A model generated the notes under the pieces. That model was not told the DNA's origin and did no database searches. It was given only the letters and a program-made list of their open reading frames with translations. Shown here one piece after another: positions 26,509 through 35,167 of a stretch of 64,000 nt of DNA (its first letter is position 1; every line of letters starts with the position of its first letter). A program made the translations under genes and the position numbers. Source of the stretch: a virus. The stretch lies in IMG/VR virus record IMGVR_UViG_3300032797_000632, positions 62,001-126,000 of that record. One strand, written 5' to 3'.

Positions 26509-27082
26509 GGAGCTGGTCCTCGCCGGCAAGCTCCGCCCCGGGGATGTCTGCTTCTCGGGGTACCGGCGGTCCTTTATCAGCCGGGCGATAATGTGGTTCA
26601 CGCAGTCGTGGATCAGCCATTCCTTCTTGATCAAGGACATCAGCATCCACGAGGATGGGTCGGCGGACTGCTATGTGATCGAGGCCGGCGAGTTCGAGGT
26701 ATGGATGACCACCTTCGACAAGTACCTCGGCCCCGATTATAAATTCGAGACCTACCGGCCCCGGGTAGATGTTTTCTCGGTGTTTCGGGCGTTGGAGAAC
26801 AGCGAGCAGTATTTGGGGAAAATGTACGGATACCTCCAGCTGGTCGGGTTCATTCCCGTGCTGGCATGGAAATGGTTGACCGGAAAGAGAATACACAACC
26901 CGTTCGGGCAGGGCCAGATATGCTCGGAGCTGGTCCTGAGGTACATAAAAAAACTCCCGGTGAAGGGCTACGATTTCCTGTATGTCGACACGACAAGTCC
27001 GATGGACATCTGGAATCTGATGGCCAAGGACCACGAGCAGTTCATGTTTGAGTTAAAAAAGGACTACGACGAGGCCATTTAA
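26480..27082 (+). CDS. YiiX-like permuted NlpC/P60 (papain-fold) protein
   Basis: The 200-residue protein has GDVCFSG near 21, a His in WFTQSWISHSFLI near 45, a YVIEAG strand near 65 and a Cys in QICSELVLRYIKK near 155. The order His before Cys is that of circularly permuted NlpC/P60 enzymes (YiiX/YebB family), which cleave amide or peptide bonds, often in lipids or murein. It opens the lysis region and could help attack the envelope. A hydrophobic segment (QLVGFIPVLAWKWL) lies near 125. Confidence 0.75.
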   Translation: MSISPRERVRELVLAGKLRPGDVCFSGYRRSFISRAIMWFTQSWISHSFLIKDISIHEDGSADCYVIEAGEFEVWMTTFDKYLGPDYKFETYRPRVDVFSVFRALENSEQYLGKMYGYLQLVGFIPVLAWKWLTGKRIHNPFGQGQICSELVLRYIKKLPVKGYDFLYVDTTSPMDIWNLMAKDHEQFMFELKKDYDEAI

Positions 27083-27112
27083 TGATAAAATGCGGAAAGC
27101 GGGGGAGGGCCT

Positions 27113-27322
27113 ATGGGAACCAAAGTTCGTAGGGGATCCTGTCTGGACATGCTGATTCAAAGCCATCGGGAGCTGACGAAGGGAAGGGTGGTGTCCAATG
27201 GCAAAAGAAAAAAATGTCGTGTGCGGGGTTTGCGGAAGAAAATGGAGGCAGGGCGATGTGAAGCTGACCCCGTACAACCTCCCGATTCCGTTAGGGAGTT
27301 GCTACAAAGTAAGGCGGGATGA
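27113..27322 (+). CDS. Possible small basic ORF overlapping the zinc protein gene
   Basis: An ATG at 27113 with GGAGG four bases upstream opens a 69-residue frame (starts MGTKVRRGSCLDMLIQSHRE). More than half of it overlaps the next gene in another frame, where its composition becomes Arg-rich and less protein-like. Either the first 30 codons are a leader peptide or the frame is spurious. Confidence 0.28.
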   Translation: MGTKVRRGSCLDMLIQSHRELTKGRVVSNGKRKKCRVRGLRKKMEAGRCEADPVQPPDSVRELLQSKAG

Positions 27323-27437
27323 GGTCTGCGAAGAGTGCCGGGAGGATATAGAGAAAATAACCAAGCAGAAGATAATAGAGATCGGGGAGCACATCGACGA
27401 GAGGATAAAGAGGTTCAGGAAGGCCAAATTCGAATAA
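27198..27437 (+). CDS. Small zinc-ribbon protein
   Basis: The 79-residue protein carries two Cys pairs, CGVCG near residue 9 and CEEC near 44, followed by a long charged helix (IEKITKQKIIEIGEHIDERI). This is a treble-clef or zinc-ribbon arrangement. Its place before membrane and lysis genes gives no clear function. Confidence 0.65.
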   Translation: MAKEKNVVCGVCGRKWRQGDVKLTPYNLPIPLGSCYKVRRDEVCEECREDIEKITKQKIIEIGEHIDERIKRFRKAKFE

Positions 27438-27450
27438 GGGGGAGGGGAAG

Positions 27451-27948
27451 ATGGCGAATGGCCTGCCAGGCATAGGACCGGTCAGCGAACCGGAGGAAAA
27501 GCCCGAAGCGGGGCCCGGAGAGGGCAAAAGGCACCGGCTCCTCAACTTTGAGGACATTGATTGGAAGGCCTTCGCCAAGGGCCTGATCTTTATCGTCGCA
27601 CTCCTTGGGGGCCTAGTCGGCGGGGGATACCAGTTGATTTCGGAGCGGAGTCCGGTTACCAACGAGTCGGCGTTGGCCGCCCAGATCGAGAAGGTCCAGG
27701 GCGAGGTCAACACAGCCCGGGCGGTCACGGACCAGATAGACCGGCGCGTCACCGCCCTCGAGTCGGCGGTGAGCAACATCAGGGACGATGTCTCCAAGAC
27801 CAAGGAGTCTGCGGCTGGCACCAAGGCCGATGCGGAAAACCTGAAAAGCCAGATGACCGAGGTCAAGGAGGCCGTGAAGAAGATAGACGAGAAACAGCAG
27901 ACCATACAGGAAGGCATCGAGAAAATATTGAGGAAACTGCCGAAATGA
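27451..27948 (+). CDS. Single-pass membrane protein with coiled coil (lysis region)
   Basis: The 165-residue protein has a soluble N-terminus, one membrane segment (AKGLIFIVALLGGLVGGGYQ, about 42-62) and then a long heptad-like coiled coil (about 70-160). The architecture resembles XhlA-like holin partners or inner-membrane spanins. GGGAGGGG precedes the ATG. It overlaps the next gene by four bases. The lysis role is inferred from context. Confidence 0.6.
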   Translation: MANGLPGIGPVSEPEEKPEAGPGEGKRHRLLNFEDIDWKAFAKGLIFIVALLGGLVGGGYQLISERSPVTNESALAAQIEKVQGEVNTARAVTDQIDRRVTALESAVSNIRDDVSKTKESAAGTKADAENLKSQMTEVKEAVKKIDEKQQTIQEGIEKILRKLPK

Positions 27949-28370
27949 AGATCCGAATCTGCGGAGAGGATGGCATCAGGACCGACCTGATCGGCGAGAT
28001 AAGGCCAGACGGGTGCAAGGTCTACTTTGTCGACCATGATGCTGTCCGCCTCCAGATCGTGGAGTTTTCGCTTGGCGGACACCACTATGTCTACCCGGAG
28101 ATCCCCGAGGACGAGATATGGGTCGAGGACACGGGGGACCGGCAGGACAACTCGGACAATGTGACCCACGAGATCGTGGAGCGCATAATGATGAAATATG
28201 TGGACCGGGAGATGTCTTACGATGAGGCCCATGATGTCGCCAGTAGCATAGAGGAGTTGCTCCGCAAGATTGAGCATTTCGGGGAGCCCTTGGCGGAGAA
28301 AGTGTCTTCGATCAGGGAGATGCTGATGGGAGGGGGACCATGCCAGAAGGAATCCAAAAGCCGGTCCTGA
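27945..28370 (+). CDS. Conserved phage-type protein with an HExxE motif
   Basis: The ATG at 27945 overlaps the previous stop (ATGA) and gives 141 residues. The segment YPEIPEDEIWVEDTGDR near 46 followed by THEIVERIMMKYV near 75 and SYDEAHDVASSIE near 90 resembles a group of small phage and prophage proteins with a HExxE(R) core. A hydrolase role is possible but unproven. Confidence 0.55.
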   Translation: MKIRICGEDGIRTDLIGEIRPDGCKVYFVDHDAVRLQIVEFSLGGHHYVYPEIPEDEIWVEDTGDRQDNSDNVTHEIVERIMMKYVDREMSYDEAHDVASSIEELLRKIEHFGEPLAEKVSSIREMLMGGGPCQKESKSRS

Positions 28371-28759
28371 AAAAAAAGCCGTGGTGGCTCAGGTTGCTGA
28401 CCCCGGATGATTTCGCAGTCACGATATACCCGAACATCTACCTGCCGGCGGGGAAGGCCGGACTCGACGAGGTGGCATACGGGCACGAGTTTGTCCATTG
28501 GGCACAGCAGGAGAAGGCCGGGTCGATTGTGTGGTGGATCGTCAAATACCTGATTATGAGGCCGTTCCGCAGGGAGATGGAGTTGGTCGCATTCAGGACC
28601 ACCATCCGGATCCTGGTGGGCAGAAACCAATGGACCCAGATATACCGCACTTGGCTGATCAGGAAGCTTTCGGGCCTGACCTATTTTTACATGATGTCCT
28701 CCAAGGAGGCATCCAAGTGGGTAGATGAGGCGGTCAAGGAGGCAAGGAGGGGGAGATAG
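28340..28759 (+). CDS. HExxH metallopeptidase-like protein
   Basis: The 139-residue protein has GHEFVHWAQQEKAG near residue 49 and a downstream Glu in RREMELVAF about 30 residues later, the layout of a small gluzincin-type zinc peptidase. A hydrophobic stretch (SIVWWIVKYLIM) sits between. It overlaps the previous gene by 31 bases. The place in the lysis region suggests envelope proteins or murein as substrate, but this is inference. Confidence 0.65.
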   Translation: MPEGIQKPVLKKKPWWLRLLTPDDFAVTIYPNIYLPAGKAGLDEVAYGHEFVHWAQQEKAGSIVWWIVKYLIMRPFRREMELVAFRTTIRILVGRNQWTQIYRTWLIRKLSGLTYFYMMSSKEASKWVDEAVKEARRGR

Positions 28760-28769
28760 GATTGGGAAT

Positions 28770-28961
28770 ATGGCTCCTAAACCTTTAGGCATTGATTTGA
28801 ATGAAATCATCAAATATTACAATGATGGTTTATCATCCATAGAAATAGGGAGGATGTTTAACTGTAGCGATGCCTACATAAGAAACAAATTGAAAAATGC
28901 GGGGACGGCATTGCGAGGCACGATGGAAAAAAGCATAGCATGGAAACACGGAAAATATTGA
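28770..28961 (+). CDS. Small helix-turn-helix protein of an AT-rich insert
   Basis: The 63-residue protein contains a clear helix-turn-helix (YYNDGLSSIEIGRMFNCSDAY, about 15-35, given in part), like the DNA-binding modules that accompany HNH homing endonucleases. It is more A/T-rich than flanking genes and overlaps the HNH gene by 22 bases. The pair looks like a transferred homing unit. Confidence 0.6.
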   Translation: MAPKPLGIDLNEIIKYYNDGLSSIEIGRMFNCSDAYIRNKLKNAGTALRGTMEKSIAWKHGKY

Positions 28962-29302
28962 GTGCGCATTATCAGGGAATTCCCGTCGAGGCATGGGATG
29001 GATTCAAAGATCCGAGAACAGGAAGGGATTATACAAGTAAAGACTATGCGGAATGGCGGGATAGGATTTACAGAATGGATAAGTACATTTGCCAAATGTG
29101 CTTTAAAAGGGGCGGAAAATTGGCTGCCCACCACATCAGATCTTGGTCGAAATATCCAGAATTAAGGTACAACGAAGACAATGGAATTACCCTTTGCGAT
29201 AAATGCCATAGGGCAATAAGGAGGCGGGAAGAAATATTTGAAACCTATTTTATGGAAAGACGGAAAGGAGGGGGCGATGGTGATCTTGTCGGACGGTCAT
29301 GA
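28940..29302 (+). CDS. HNH endonuclease
   Basis: The 120-residue protein has the HNH layout: CQMC near 52, AAHHIRSW near 63, NGITLCDKCHRAI near 82. Such enzymes nick or cut DNA and in phages are often free-standing homing endonucleases. The GC content is clearly lower than that of neighbouring genes. Its stop overlaps the amidase start (ATGA). Together with the HTH gene it sits between lysis genes. Confidence 0.85.
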   Translation: METRKILSAHYQGIPVEAWDGFKDPRTGRDYTSKDYAEWRDRIYRMDKYICQMCFKRGGKLAAHHIRSWSKYPELRYNEDNGITLCDKCHRAIRRREEIFETYFMERRKGGGDGDLVGRS

Positions 29303-29871
29303 CCGCCTTTTGTTTCGGAGCTAAAAACAAGGTCAAGTACCCTTACCTGAGGGAGCACTCCGAGGTCGCAAGGATCGACAACCTCGTGGCCAACATGCTC
29401 AACACCGGGGGGATCGAGGTCGTGAGAATAAACGCCGACTGGATGCCGGCGGCGGACCTCGCCGGCAGGACCGGGGGGCTGCCAAACAGCCTCCTCTGGA
29501 AGGTGCGGGCCATCAACGCCATCTGCGACAAGGAGAGGGTGGAGGCCGCCTTCGAGATGCACCTGAACGCCATGCCCCAGGCGAACACGGCCAGCGGGCA
29601 CGAGGTGCTCTACACCTCGGACGCCGGGAAGATGCTGGCCGCCGAGCTGGATAAGTTTCTCGACGCCCAATGGCCGAGCAAGGATCGGAACACAAGGGAC
29701 GAGGATGGCCTTTATTTTCTGGACAAGGTTCGGGCACCTGCGGTGATCATCGAGCCGTTCTTTCTGGACAGCGACACGGACACGGACCTTTACCTGGCCC
29801 GCCCCGGGGACCTGGCTCGGGCCCTGGCGGACGGCATTGTGGCCGGGCTTAACAGGCTGGGAAAGCCATAA
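29299..29871 (+). CDS. N-acetylmuramoyl-L-alanine amidase (Amidase_3-like endolysin)
   Basis: The 190-residue protein matches the zinc amidase fold: EMHLNAMPQANTASGHEVLY near 93-112 carries the His ligand of the EIHLNA-type motif, and APAVIIEPFFLDSDTD near 150 carries the catalytic Glu. It cuts the amide bond between muramic acid and the peptide stem, opening the cell at the end of infection. The usual first motif DPGHGG is replaced by a shorter start (REHSEVARID), which may supply the other ligands. No signal peptide is seen, so a holin is needed. Confidence 0.85.
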   Translation: MTAFCFGAKNKVKYPYLREHSEVARIDNLVANMLNTGGIEVVRINADWMPAADLAGRTGGLPNSLLWKVRAINAICDKERVEAAFEMHLNAMPQANTASGHEVLYTSDAGKMLAAELDKFLDAQWPSKDRNTRDEDGLYFLDKVRAPAVIIEPFFLDSDTDTDLYLARPGDLARALADGIVAGLNRLGKP

Positions 29872-29884
29872 ACGGGAGGCGGAT

Positions 29885-30220
29885 ATGCCCGATTTCAAAA
29901 AAGCCCTGAAGGAAGTATGGGATTTCCTAGCTAATTTATTCTGCGAATGGGATAAGGAATACAGCCGATGGTATCCATCGATGGGGAAGATCTCTTTCTG
30001 GATCACATTTTATATTTGCAGTAATTATTACTGGATGAAAGAAAAGGATGTTCCGACCTACCTGCTTTATGTGTTCTGGTCCCTGCTCGGGTACGCCGTT
30101 TTCAAGATGGGCAAGGAAACATTCGAAAGGATAAAGTTGGGCGGGATTTTCGGTGGCGGGAACGGCGGGCAGGGGAATGGACAGCCAGCCCCGGATCCGG
30201 CGAAACCGAGGGAGCAGTAA
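29885..30220 (+). CDS. Small membrane protein, candidate holin
   Basis: The ATG at 29885 gives 111 residues. Two hydrophobic segments (ISFWITFYICSNYYW near 36 and YLLYVFWSLLGYAVF near 59) are followed by a Gly/Pro-rich charged tail. Its size, two membrane spans and place right after the amidase fit a class II-type holin that releases the endolysin. This rests on context and topology only. Confidence 0.55.
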   Translation: MPDFKKALKEVWDFLANLFCEWDKEYSRWYPSMGKISFWITFYICSNYYWMKEKDVPTYLLYVFWSLLGYAVFKMGKETFERIKLGGIFGGGNGGQGNGQPAPDPAKPREQ

Positions 30221-30224
30221 GGGC

Positions 30225-31031
30225 GTGATTCTGACGATCCTAAAAGTGCTCAACAGGTTCAAGTTCTGGATTCTGCTGGCGGTTTTCGCTGGCACGATAT
30301 TCCTCTACCAGCACCATCACCGCAACGAGGTGATAGGGCTCGAGGGGGTGATCTCGTCCGCCGGGGTCGACATCATGACCTGCAAGGGGAACCTCGCCCT
30401 GTGCGAGACTAACTTCAAGGAGCTAGCCGATAAATGCCGGAAGGCGTGTCCGGCCATGTCGGGCGACATAGACGAGATCCAGAGAAAGTATGCGAAGAGC
30501 AAGGAGGAGCTGATCGCAAAGCAGAAAGAGATAGACAAGCTTCTCGGAGACATCAACGCCATCAAAAAGAAGAAAATCGAGGCCGGGGATGTGATCTGGC
30601 CAGAGAGTGCTACCGATGTCGTGGACCAGCTCAAAAAAGCCCTCGGAAAGCAATGGACGGGGGTGATGGACAAGATCAAAAAGGATAGCGGGATGGGGCC
30701 GATTCAGGAGTTTGCGAAAAGGTGGAACTGGTACCCCAAGCTGAAAATGGGGGTCGGATACGACATGAACCAGGCGCAGGCCCAAGTCGGGGTCAGCCTG
30801 TTTTCCTATGGAAAAATAAAGGCCGTGGACCAGACCTATCTGGACTTCGTCGAGCCCTATGTCGCCGTGGGACTGAACGGTGCCAATGTGGCCATCGGGA
30901 TCGCCCCGGTGAGCCTGAACCTCGGCGGGTTCCTGCCGGTAATTAAGGATCTGGACATCACGGGCGGGGTTCAATTCAATTTGGACGGGATGAAAGTGGT
31001 CCCCATAGTCGGGGTGACATCGACATTTTGA
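30225..31031 (+). CDS. Anchored coiled-coil protein with outer-membrane-like C-terminus (spanin candidate)
   Basis: A GTG start just after the previous stop gives 268 residues. There is an N-terminal membrane anchor (FKFWILLAVFAGTIFLYQ, about 12-29), a periplasmic region with several cysteines and a coiled coil (about 80-125), and a strand-rich last third (KMGVGYDMNQAQAQVGVSLF, YVAVGLNGANVAIGIAP) ending in Phe, as outer-membrane barrel proteins do. Spanning from inner to outer membrane would fit a spanin. The arrangement is unlike known two-component spanins. Confidence 0.5.
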   Translation: MILTILKVLNRFKFWILLAVFAGTIFLYQHHHRNEVIGLEGVISSAGVDIMTCKGNLALCETNFKELADKCRKACPAMSGDIDEIQRKYAKSKEELIAKQKEIDKLLGDINAIKKKKIEAGDVIWPESATDVVDQLKKALGKQWTGVMDKIKKDSGMGPIQEFAKRWNWYPKLKMGVGYDMNQAQAQVGVSLFSYGKIKAVDQTYLDFVEPYVAVGLNGANVAIGIAPVSLNLGGFLPVIKDLDITGGVQFNLDGMKVVPIVGVTSTF

Positions 31032-31041
31032 GGAAAGCGTA

Positions 31042-31413
31042 ATGCAAATAATTAAAAAGAACGAGAGCACCGCCGATATCCGCAGAGCTTATTTATATTG
31101 CATTGATGGGTCGGGAGTTCCCGTTTCCGGAGAAGATTACGGGCAACCTTATATGTCTGTGAATGGTGGAGACTGGGTAGCCACCACCAATACGTTAATT
31201 GCCATAGTAGATGATGTGGACGTTAATTACGGAGATTATTATGTTGAGCTGACCCAGGAAGAAGTGAACGTAGACGATATGTCGATTATTCTCATTCGAT
31301 ATAAATCAGTAAATACGATAGAGATAAAAGCAAATCCGATCCAGATTCAGGAATATCCGTTGAAAGTTGCATTCAAGTCTTTATTGGATGCTATAGGAAT
31401 AGGAGCATTGTAA
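31042..31413 (+). CDS. Adhesin-module protein, AT-rich
   Basis: The 123-residue protein is beta-rich and acidic (for example SVNGGDWVATTNTLIAIVDD). It and the next gene are much richer in A/T than the surroundings, which suggests recent transfer. Position before large adhesin-like genes points to a virion or fibre-associated role. No family recognised. Confidence 0.5.
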   Translation: MQIIKKNESTADIRRAYLYCIDGSGVPVSGEDYGQPYMSVNGGDWVATTNTLIAIVDDVDVNYGDYYVELTQEEVNVDDMSIILIRYKSVNTIEIKANPIQIQEYPLKVAFKSLLDAIGIGAL

Positions 31414-32420
31414 TGTATAAACATTGGTGGATAAATGCCAATGCCCCCGACAATAGCGGTTCGGGACAAAATATTTATGAACCGAAAAAAGACTGGCAGG
31501 ACGTTGGCGGATTGCTGTCCGTGATCGATACTGATGAGATTAATGTTATTCATCACGCTATGGGAGACTATATATTGTCGGATGAATTGGATTTGAGTGC
31601 CTACCGGGTGATCCTCCTCGGAGAACATAGCCTTATGCATCTATTGGCTCCTGGGGTTAAATATTGGAGAGGTCTCGGGCAAGGCAGGATTATATCTTTT
31701 GAGTATCCGGCTGAAATCAGTGGAATAAATATTTTAGCGAGTAGTGATTGTGTTGGATTAACCTTGAGAGGACCTGTCCGTTTCCGAAATACATTTATTT
31801 ATGTTAATTCTGAAAGATCAATTGGGATTGATATTGCTGGACCCGCACTCCTTGAAATCGAATCTTTATTGTTGGCTCCGGTTTTAAGCTCGGGCACAGA
31901 TGGAAGTTATCTATTAAGATACTCCGATACAAGTAATTCCATTCAAAAAACTATTAAGAATACGATATTTTTATGGGATTCAGAACATCCTGATTGGCCT
32001 TTCCCTGAGAGCAGAATTTGGCAGGAGGTTGGCGGGTCCGACGGAATGATTTACACACAAAATAATGTTTATGGCGATTTTAAGATATTTCACGGTGTTC
32101 AAAGCGTTTTCCATCTGGACAAAAATACTTACCCAACTCAGGCAACTCACAAAGACCCCTGGCCCGTGATGTGGCCGGATTTAAGCATGATTCCTCCTGC
32201 AGCTCAGAGTTTTGATACAGATAATCAATTTGTAAAATGTACTAGTGTTCCTCCAATAAATCCAAGAAAACTATTTATAGGGGCAATCGATTTCATCTTG
32301 GAGAAATGGTATCAAAAAGGTCATCTGGGTGATCCCGCTTATTTATTAAGGACAAATCAAAATAGCTTTTGGTATGACGATGATCATAATCTTATTAAGA
32401 TTCAGTCAGAGGAACTTTAA
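31413..32420 (+). CDS. Tail spike/fibre-like protein with beta-helix features
   Basis: The 335-residue protein overlaps the previous stop (TAATG). A ladder of hydrophobic strands with regular turns (DYILSDELDLSAYRVILLGE, ISGINILASSDCVGLTLRGP, IDIAGPALLEIESLLLAP) suggests a right-handed parallel beta-helix, as in tailspikes that bind or cut surface polysaccharides. A/T-rich codons mark it as foreign to the rest of the genome. No catalytic residues can be named. Confidence 0.5.
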   Translation: MYKHWWINANAPDNSGSGQNIYEPKKDWQDVGGLLSVIDTDEINVIHHAMGDYILSDELDLSAYRVILLGEHSLMHLLAPGVKYWRGLGQGRIISFEYPAEISGINILASSDCVGLTLRGPVRFRNTFIYVNSERSIGIDIAGPALLEIESLLLAPVLSSGTDGSYLLRYSDTSNSIQKTIKNTIFLWDSEHPDWPFPESRIWQEVGGSDGMIYTQNNVYGDFKIFHGVQSVFHLDKNTYPTQATHKDPWPVMWPDLSMIPPAAQSFDTDNQFVKCTSVPPINPRKLFIGAIDFILEKWYQKGHLGDPAYLLRTNQNSFWYDDDHNLIKIQSEEL

Positions 32421-34097
32421 ATGGATCCGATAGCTGTAGGCGTAGCTTTATCTGCGGTTCAAAAGACTGATCCGGATTGGATTGATCTTACTGACGGTGG
32501 ATATACCGGTTTGCATAAGCATATCGTAGCCAAGAGCGATGTTCGTAACCCCCGGACATTCATCCAGCAGATCGGGCATCCTGGCGGCCCGTGGTCGAGT
32601 GCGAGTCCATTCTTTTGCAATTCGCTTGCCACCTGCCCGTTCAATCCCGACACCTACCCGACGATAGAAGTTTGGGGATATACGTTCCGGTCGAGCGATC
32701 TCGATCAGATCAAGCTGTCTTATTTGGCTGTCGATCATATCGGAACTCTTGCTTCCCCCGGAGATTTCACTTTTACCCCGACGACCCACGATTTCGGAGA
32801 TGGCGACGGACCTGTGCCGGTGACAAGATGGGCAATTACCTTGACTACCGATCCGACGGAAGGATCGGATGATGTCGATGTCGAGGCGAAGTCTCTCGAC
32901 GGGATAACAGAGACCGATTCTCGGGCGGTGGTGGTGGATAATACCCAGCCATTGATATCGGGGGGGTGGGTGGAGGATTCGCCAACCCATCGGGACTATG
33001 CGACACAGGGAAATCTTTACAAGGGAGAATATGTCAAGTGCCAATATGTGGCCTCGGACACCAATTACGATTACACTCGGATTTATTCCGGGGCGATGAC
33101 GACAACCGTGGATTTCAACCGGCCCGAGACCTCCTACATTACTGCTTGGCTTCGATCAAAGAATGTGACCGGGAGCCAAACAATAAATCTTAGGGCGGTG
33201 GATAAGGCGGGCAATTATAATCAGATTTCATTAACGCCCCTCACGGTTCAAAATGGGCCAGCACTCCCCGCCCTTGTGGGTTTCGATTATGTGGATGCGG
33301 GGACACCAATTCCCCCGCAGACCATGTATTACCAGAATCTTGCCGGATCGTCCTATGCCGACAATGTGGCGCGGTTCGCCGCCCAGATCGCCTCTGCCTT
33401 GATCGGGTGTCGAAATTCGGGCAATAGTGATCGAGTCGCCAGATTTCAAAGCGGGACCCTCTCTTTAACCACGATGGTCGCCACCACGGCCGACTGGACA
33501 AACTTTGTGGCCACCGGCGTCCCGATATCGACCCAGGCTTCGAGGAACGATGGCAAGGCGGTGTTTCACATCGAGGATCAGTTCTGGTCGACCCAGGATT
33601 GGAGCACCACGAGAAACGCTTGGTATAACAACCACAAGGCCCTGGATTACAGCTCCGATCCGAATATCGTGACGGCCTACATCGGATTCCCATTTAATAA
33701 GGCGGGATTCGATGCTTTTGCCGACGGGGTTAATGTTGCGAGCCTAGCCGGATGCCGAGTGTTTGACGGAACTATAAACAACCAGGCTTCTACCGGGTCG
33801 GTGGAGGTGACGATTGACATTGGGGAGAACACCCACAAGACTCACCAGATCAGACTTTCCCGCCGGGATACCCAATCGGAGGTAGATTGGGCGGGATGGG
33901 GATCGAAGCTGAAGGCGAAGTGGTGGAACGGTTCGGCCTGGGTATATTGCAATAATGACCAATTGCCGGCCACGCCGTCGTTTGGTTCGGGAAGTCAATT
34001 CAGCATTCCGACGGTGCAGACATCTATCCGAATCAAACTTGAATGGTCGGCCACGATTCCTGACATCGAGGTCCTGGCCTGTCTCTACATTAAATAA
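32421..34097 (+). CDS. Adhesin-like virion protein with Ig-type and galactose-binding-like regions
   Basis: The 558-residue protein starts right after the previous stop. Residues about 90-285 read as Ig-like beta-sandwiches (for example VDVEAKSLDGITETDSRAVV, then TINLRAVDKAGNYNQISLTP). The last third (TIDIGENTHKTHQIRLSRRD and an aromatic tail) is also beta-rich. It is probably a fibre or decoration protein exposed on the virion. GC content returns to normal along this gene. Confidence 0.55.
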   Translation: MDPIAVGVALSAVQKTDPDWIDLTDGGYTGLHKHIVAKSDVRNPRTFIQQIGHPGGPWSSASPFFCNSLATCPFNPDTYPTIEVWGYTFRSSDLDQIKLSYLAVDHIGTLASPGDFTFTPTTHDFGDGDGPVPVTRWAITLTTDPTEGSDDVDVEAKSLDGITETDSRAVVVDNTQPLISGGWVEDSPTHRDYATQGNLYKGEYVKCQYVASDTNYDYTRIYSGAMTTTVDFNRPETSYITAWLRSKNVTGSQTINLRAVDKAGNYNQISLTPLTVQNGPALPALVGFDYVDAGTPIPPQTMYYQNLAGSSYADNVARFAAQIASALIGCRNSGNSDRVARFQSGTLSLTTMVATTADWTNFVATGVPISTQASRNDGKAVFHIEDQFWSTQDWSTTRNAWYNNHKALDYSSDPNIVTAYIGFPFNKAGFDAFADGVNVASLAGCRVFDGTINNQASTGSVEVTIDIGENTHKTHQIRLSRRDTQSEVDWAGWGSKLKAKWWNGSAWVYCNNDQLPATPSFGSGSQFSIPTVQTSIRIKLEWSATIPDIEVLACLYIK

Positions 34098-34099
34098 AA

Positions 34100-35167
34100 A
34101 TGGGATTCTGGGGAGACGGAGTTTACCGATACGACGAGGCCGAGATCCGAGACCAGACGGACCGGAGCTGGGCCGTGGCCTTCATCGTAACCCCGGCGAT
34201 TCCGCCGGACTCGATTATCAATATTTTTATGCTCGTGAGGTTCGCCGACGATCTGGCCGACATCGATGATCTGTCGAGATATCCAAATGCCGTGATCGGA
34301 GAAAGCTACCTGCGGATTTACAAAAACGAGAACAGGACCCCGGAGATCGAATTGGCTATGGATGATGCGAATGTGGAAAATGTGGATGTCGGGATATACA
34401 AGTATGCCTGGACAGTTCCCCTGTTCGACATGGATGCTTTTAGTATTGAGGTCACCCTTCAAAACACATTCACCAATCCGGCGACCTTGAATTATCCCGA
34501 GGAGGTTATAACCGTCGACAGGACATTCTCTATCCCGGTCGGCGGAAAGAGCGGAGGTGTGACGCCAGTGGGATCAGAAGCGGTATCGATATTGGTCAGG
34601 GACCGGATTTCGCACAGCCCGATCCCGGATGTTCGTGCCTCGATTTATAATCCCGCCGGTGACCGGTTGATTGGATATGGCGTAACGAACGCCAGCGGTC
34701 TGGTCGTGCTTCTTGGGAACACCGAGCCGGGCCTCCCTCTCGACCCTGGGGTTTACTTAGTGCGTCTTGCCAAATCGCTCGTGAGCTTTGACCCGACATA
34801 CTCGATAACCGTGGAGAGCGGGGAGGAGAACGATTTTATCCTTAAGGGCACGGAGATCCCGGTGCCTGTCCCGCCGCATCCGGATCTGTGCCTAATCCAT
34901 GGGTGGCTCTATGAGATCAATGCCAACCCCTACGCCAACCAGAAATTCCATGTCAACATCTACCAGCCCCCCCGGGGAAGCAAGTCGGGCGTTCTGCTGG
35001 GGTCCGGGGCGATCAAGGTGGAGACCGACGAGGAGGGGTATTTCAGCTTTTACGCCGTCCGCGGATATATGATAAGAATCGATGTGCCACAGGCTTCGCT
35101 CGAGGCCGCAGTCTTGGTGCCCGACCAGGAATCGGTGTGGATCACGGATCTGGTGAAGGTCGGTTGA
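34100..35167 (+). CDS. Virion protein with carboxypeptidase-regulatory/Ig-like repeats
   Basis: The 355-residue protein has two regions of the transthyretin-like type: SILVRDRISHSPIPDVRASI followed by GYGVTNASGLVVLL near 190-230, and a second one with GAIKVETDEEGYFSFYAVRG near 315. Such domains are frequent in phage surface proteins. The stop overlaps a TTG start of the following glycosyltransferase gene. A role in host attachment is inferred. Confidence 0.55.
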   Translation: MGFWGDGVYRYDEAEIRDQTDRSWAVAFIVTPAIPPDSIINIFMLVRFADDLADIDDLSRYPNAVIGESYLRIYKNENRTPEIELAMDDANVENVDVGIYKYAWTVPLFDMDAFSIEVTLQNTFTNPATLNYPEEVITVDRTFSIPVGGKSGGVTPVGSEAVSILVRDRISHSPIPDVRASIYNPAGDRLIGYGVTNASGLVVLLGNTEPGLPLDPGVYLVRLAKSLVSFDPTYSITVESGEENDFILKGTEIPVPVPPHPDLCLIHGWLYEINANPYANQKFHVNIYQPPRGSKSGVLLGSGAIKVETDEEGYFSFYAVRGYMIRIDVPQASLEAAVLVPDQESVWITDLVKVG

